DNA from: CAMBDR01 sp046597185
Lineage (GTDB): Bacteria; Pseudomonadota; Gammaproteobacteria; Burkholderiales; Burkholderiaceae_D
Length of the DNA: 12,365 nt
Assembly (NCBI GenBank): GCA_046597185.1
Contig: JBKJLF010000246.1
Coordinates: 1 to 12,365 of the forward strand
Direction of reading: 5' to 3'
A program made the position numbers and the translations under genes. The notes beneath the pieces are model-generated. The model was not told where the DNA came from. It saw only the letters and a program-made list of their open reading frames with translations, and made no database searches. This document shows, piece after piece, positions 11,648 to 12,365 of this stretch (position 1 is the stretch's first letter; each line of letters begins with the position of its first letter).

Positions 11648-12265
11648 ATGAAAATTTTTGCACAAATTTCCGGCACATTTTTTTTATACCTTCTGTTCAC
11701 AAACCCGTGTTTTGCCCAACAATCATTTTTTGAAATTGCTGAGGTATTTAATCCTGATCTGGCACCCGTATTCAGTAGCCGTATCTTCAGGGTGGCTGTG
11801 CAAAAAGAAGCCATTGCAGTCAAATTATTGAACGGAAAAAAATTTGCGGAACTCAGTGCCGGGGAGCTGGCGCTACTCTTCCCTAACAGAAAATTTGATA
11901 CCAAAGCAATGATTGCGGCCCAAGCAAAGGAAGCGAATGATTACGCATTGCAACGAGAGCAAGAAGCAAAAGACCCCTTTTTCAAACAAAAAACCAAAGA
12001 TTGGATGATTCAAACCGCCAAAGAACATCGCAAATTTGCGGCCTACACGATGAAGCTGCCAGCAACCCTGCAACCCTGGCTGGTGCTAGCCGAAGGTTAT
12101 TTTGAAGGTACAGGTGGTTTCGACGCACATTTGGCTGGCTCGGTTCTCAAAGTTCATCACGGCTCACTTGGTTCCTCTCAACCACCATTGCGGAAATTGC
12201 CCGTTGTTATTTTCCTGGAGCGAGAAATCAAAGAAGTACAAATTTCGTCATCATTTGGCCAATGA
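11648..12265 (+). CDS. Exported protein of unknown function (205 aa)
   Basis: A 205-aa protein with a clear Sec signal peptide: MKIF, a hydrophobic stretch (GTFFLYLLF, 9-17), then NPCFA-QQ with predicted cleavage after residue 23. TNPC is a poor lipobox, so it is more likely periplasmic or secreted than a lipoprotein. The mature part has a basic, helical middle (KKFAELSAGELALLF, KAMIAAQAKEANDYALQREQ, EHRKFAAY) and a beta-like C-terminal half (QPWLVLAEGYFEGTGGF, VLKVHHGSLGSS, LPVVIFLEREIKEVQISS). I do not recognise the family. The strongest conservation with the broken copy at 10908 is in KFDxKAMIAAQAKEANDYAL, LQPWLVLAEGxFEGTG and HGSLGSS, so these are the likely functional parts. It stands alone as a transcription unit. 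Confidence 0.85.
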   Translation: MKIFAQISGTFFLYLLFTNPCFAQQSFFEIAEVFNPDLAPVFSSRIFRVAVQKEAIAVKLLNGKKFAELSAGELALLFPNRKFDTKAMIAAQAKEANDYALQREQEAKDPFFKQKTKDWMIQTAKEHRKFAAYTMKLPATLQPWLVLAEGYFEGTGGFDAHLAGSVLKVHHGSLGSSQPPLRKLPVVIFLEREIKEVQISSSFGQ

Positions 12266-12365
12266 TAATTTCTTACCAGCGATGAGACAACGCAGCAGTA
12301 CACCACTATGCATTAATTAATAACTAAATATAGAACCAGGAAAGTTATTGGAAACACACCAGAAG
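12266..12365. other. Non-coding tail of the window
   Basis: AT-rich sequence after the last stop, with ATTAATTAAT near 12312-12321 and AGGAAAG near 12340 that could precede a gene beyond the edge. No feature is supported inside the window. Confidence 0.4.

Overview
The window looks like an accessory, heavily rearranged stretch of a beta-proteobacterial chromosome (Neisseriales or Burkholderiales type). I infer this from an FHA-type sigma54 activator, PixA/AidA-like inclusion proteins, degenerate bacterial group II introns, a REP-associated tyrosine transposase relic, a MocR/LysE pair and a HigBA module. I have no database match to fix the taxon.

Positions 1-5900 hold a family of very small, Ser/Thr/Asn/Gly-rich beta-type proteins without signal peptides (starts near 120, 2517, 2973, 4530 and 5526), plus one full-length sigma54-dependent activator on the minus strand (611-2158). 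Two of these transcription units, 2517-3446 and 4530-4904, carry the same regulatory module. It consists of an upstream array of TTGACAYG half-sites, a textbook -24/-12 sigma54 promoter, and a 38-nt block that is identical in both copies and begins at the predicted transcription start of a roughly 200-nt leader. The activator gene is divergent from the first unit and shares its intergenic region, so the simplest reading is one regulator with its own small regulon.

Positions 3670-5450 and 7385-8800 are littered with decayed copies of one group II intron, all on the minus strand. Copies A and B keep only the 3' end (domain V/VI) and scraps of the reverse transcriptase. Copy C keeps both intron ends but has lost the catalytic centre of its reverse transcriptase. 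Copy D (10488-10907) is a 5' half fused to a broken LysE gene, and a 44-nt 5' tip (E) truncates a MocR-like gene from the other side. Between copies A-C lie REP-like palindromes, a 38-bp perfect tandem repeat, a RAYT transposase relic (6197-6393), a HigBA toxin-antitoxin pair (6562-7271) and the last codons of what looks like xseA.

Positions 8800-9760, between intron remnants, hold a compact two-gene cassette. One gene encodes a 50-residue peptide with a double-glycine leader and a hydrophobic, glycine-rich core; the other encodes a four-helix membrane zincin with an HELLH motif (DUF3267-like). A hairpin terminator lies between them. This is the best candidate for an undescribed peptide system. 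The right end (10908-12265) has two tandem copies of an exported protein of unknown function: the first is broken by intron D and a 2-nt deletion, the second is intact.
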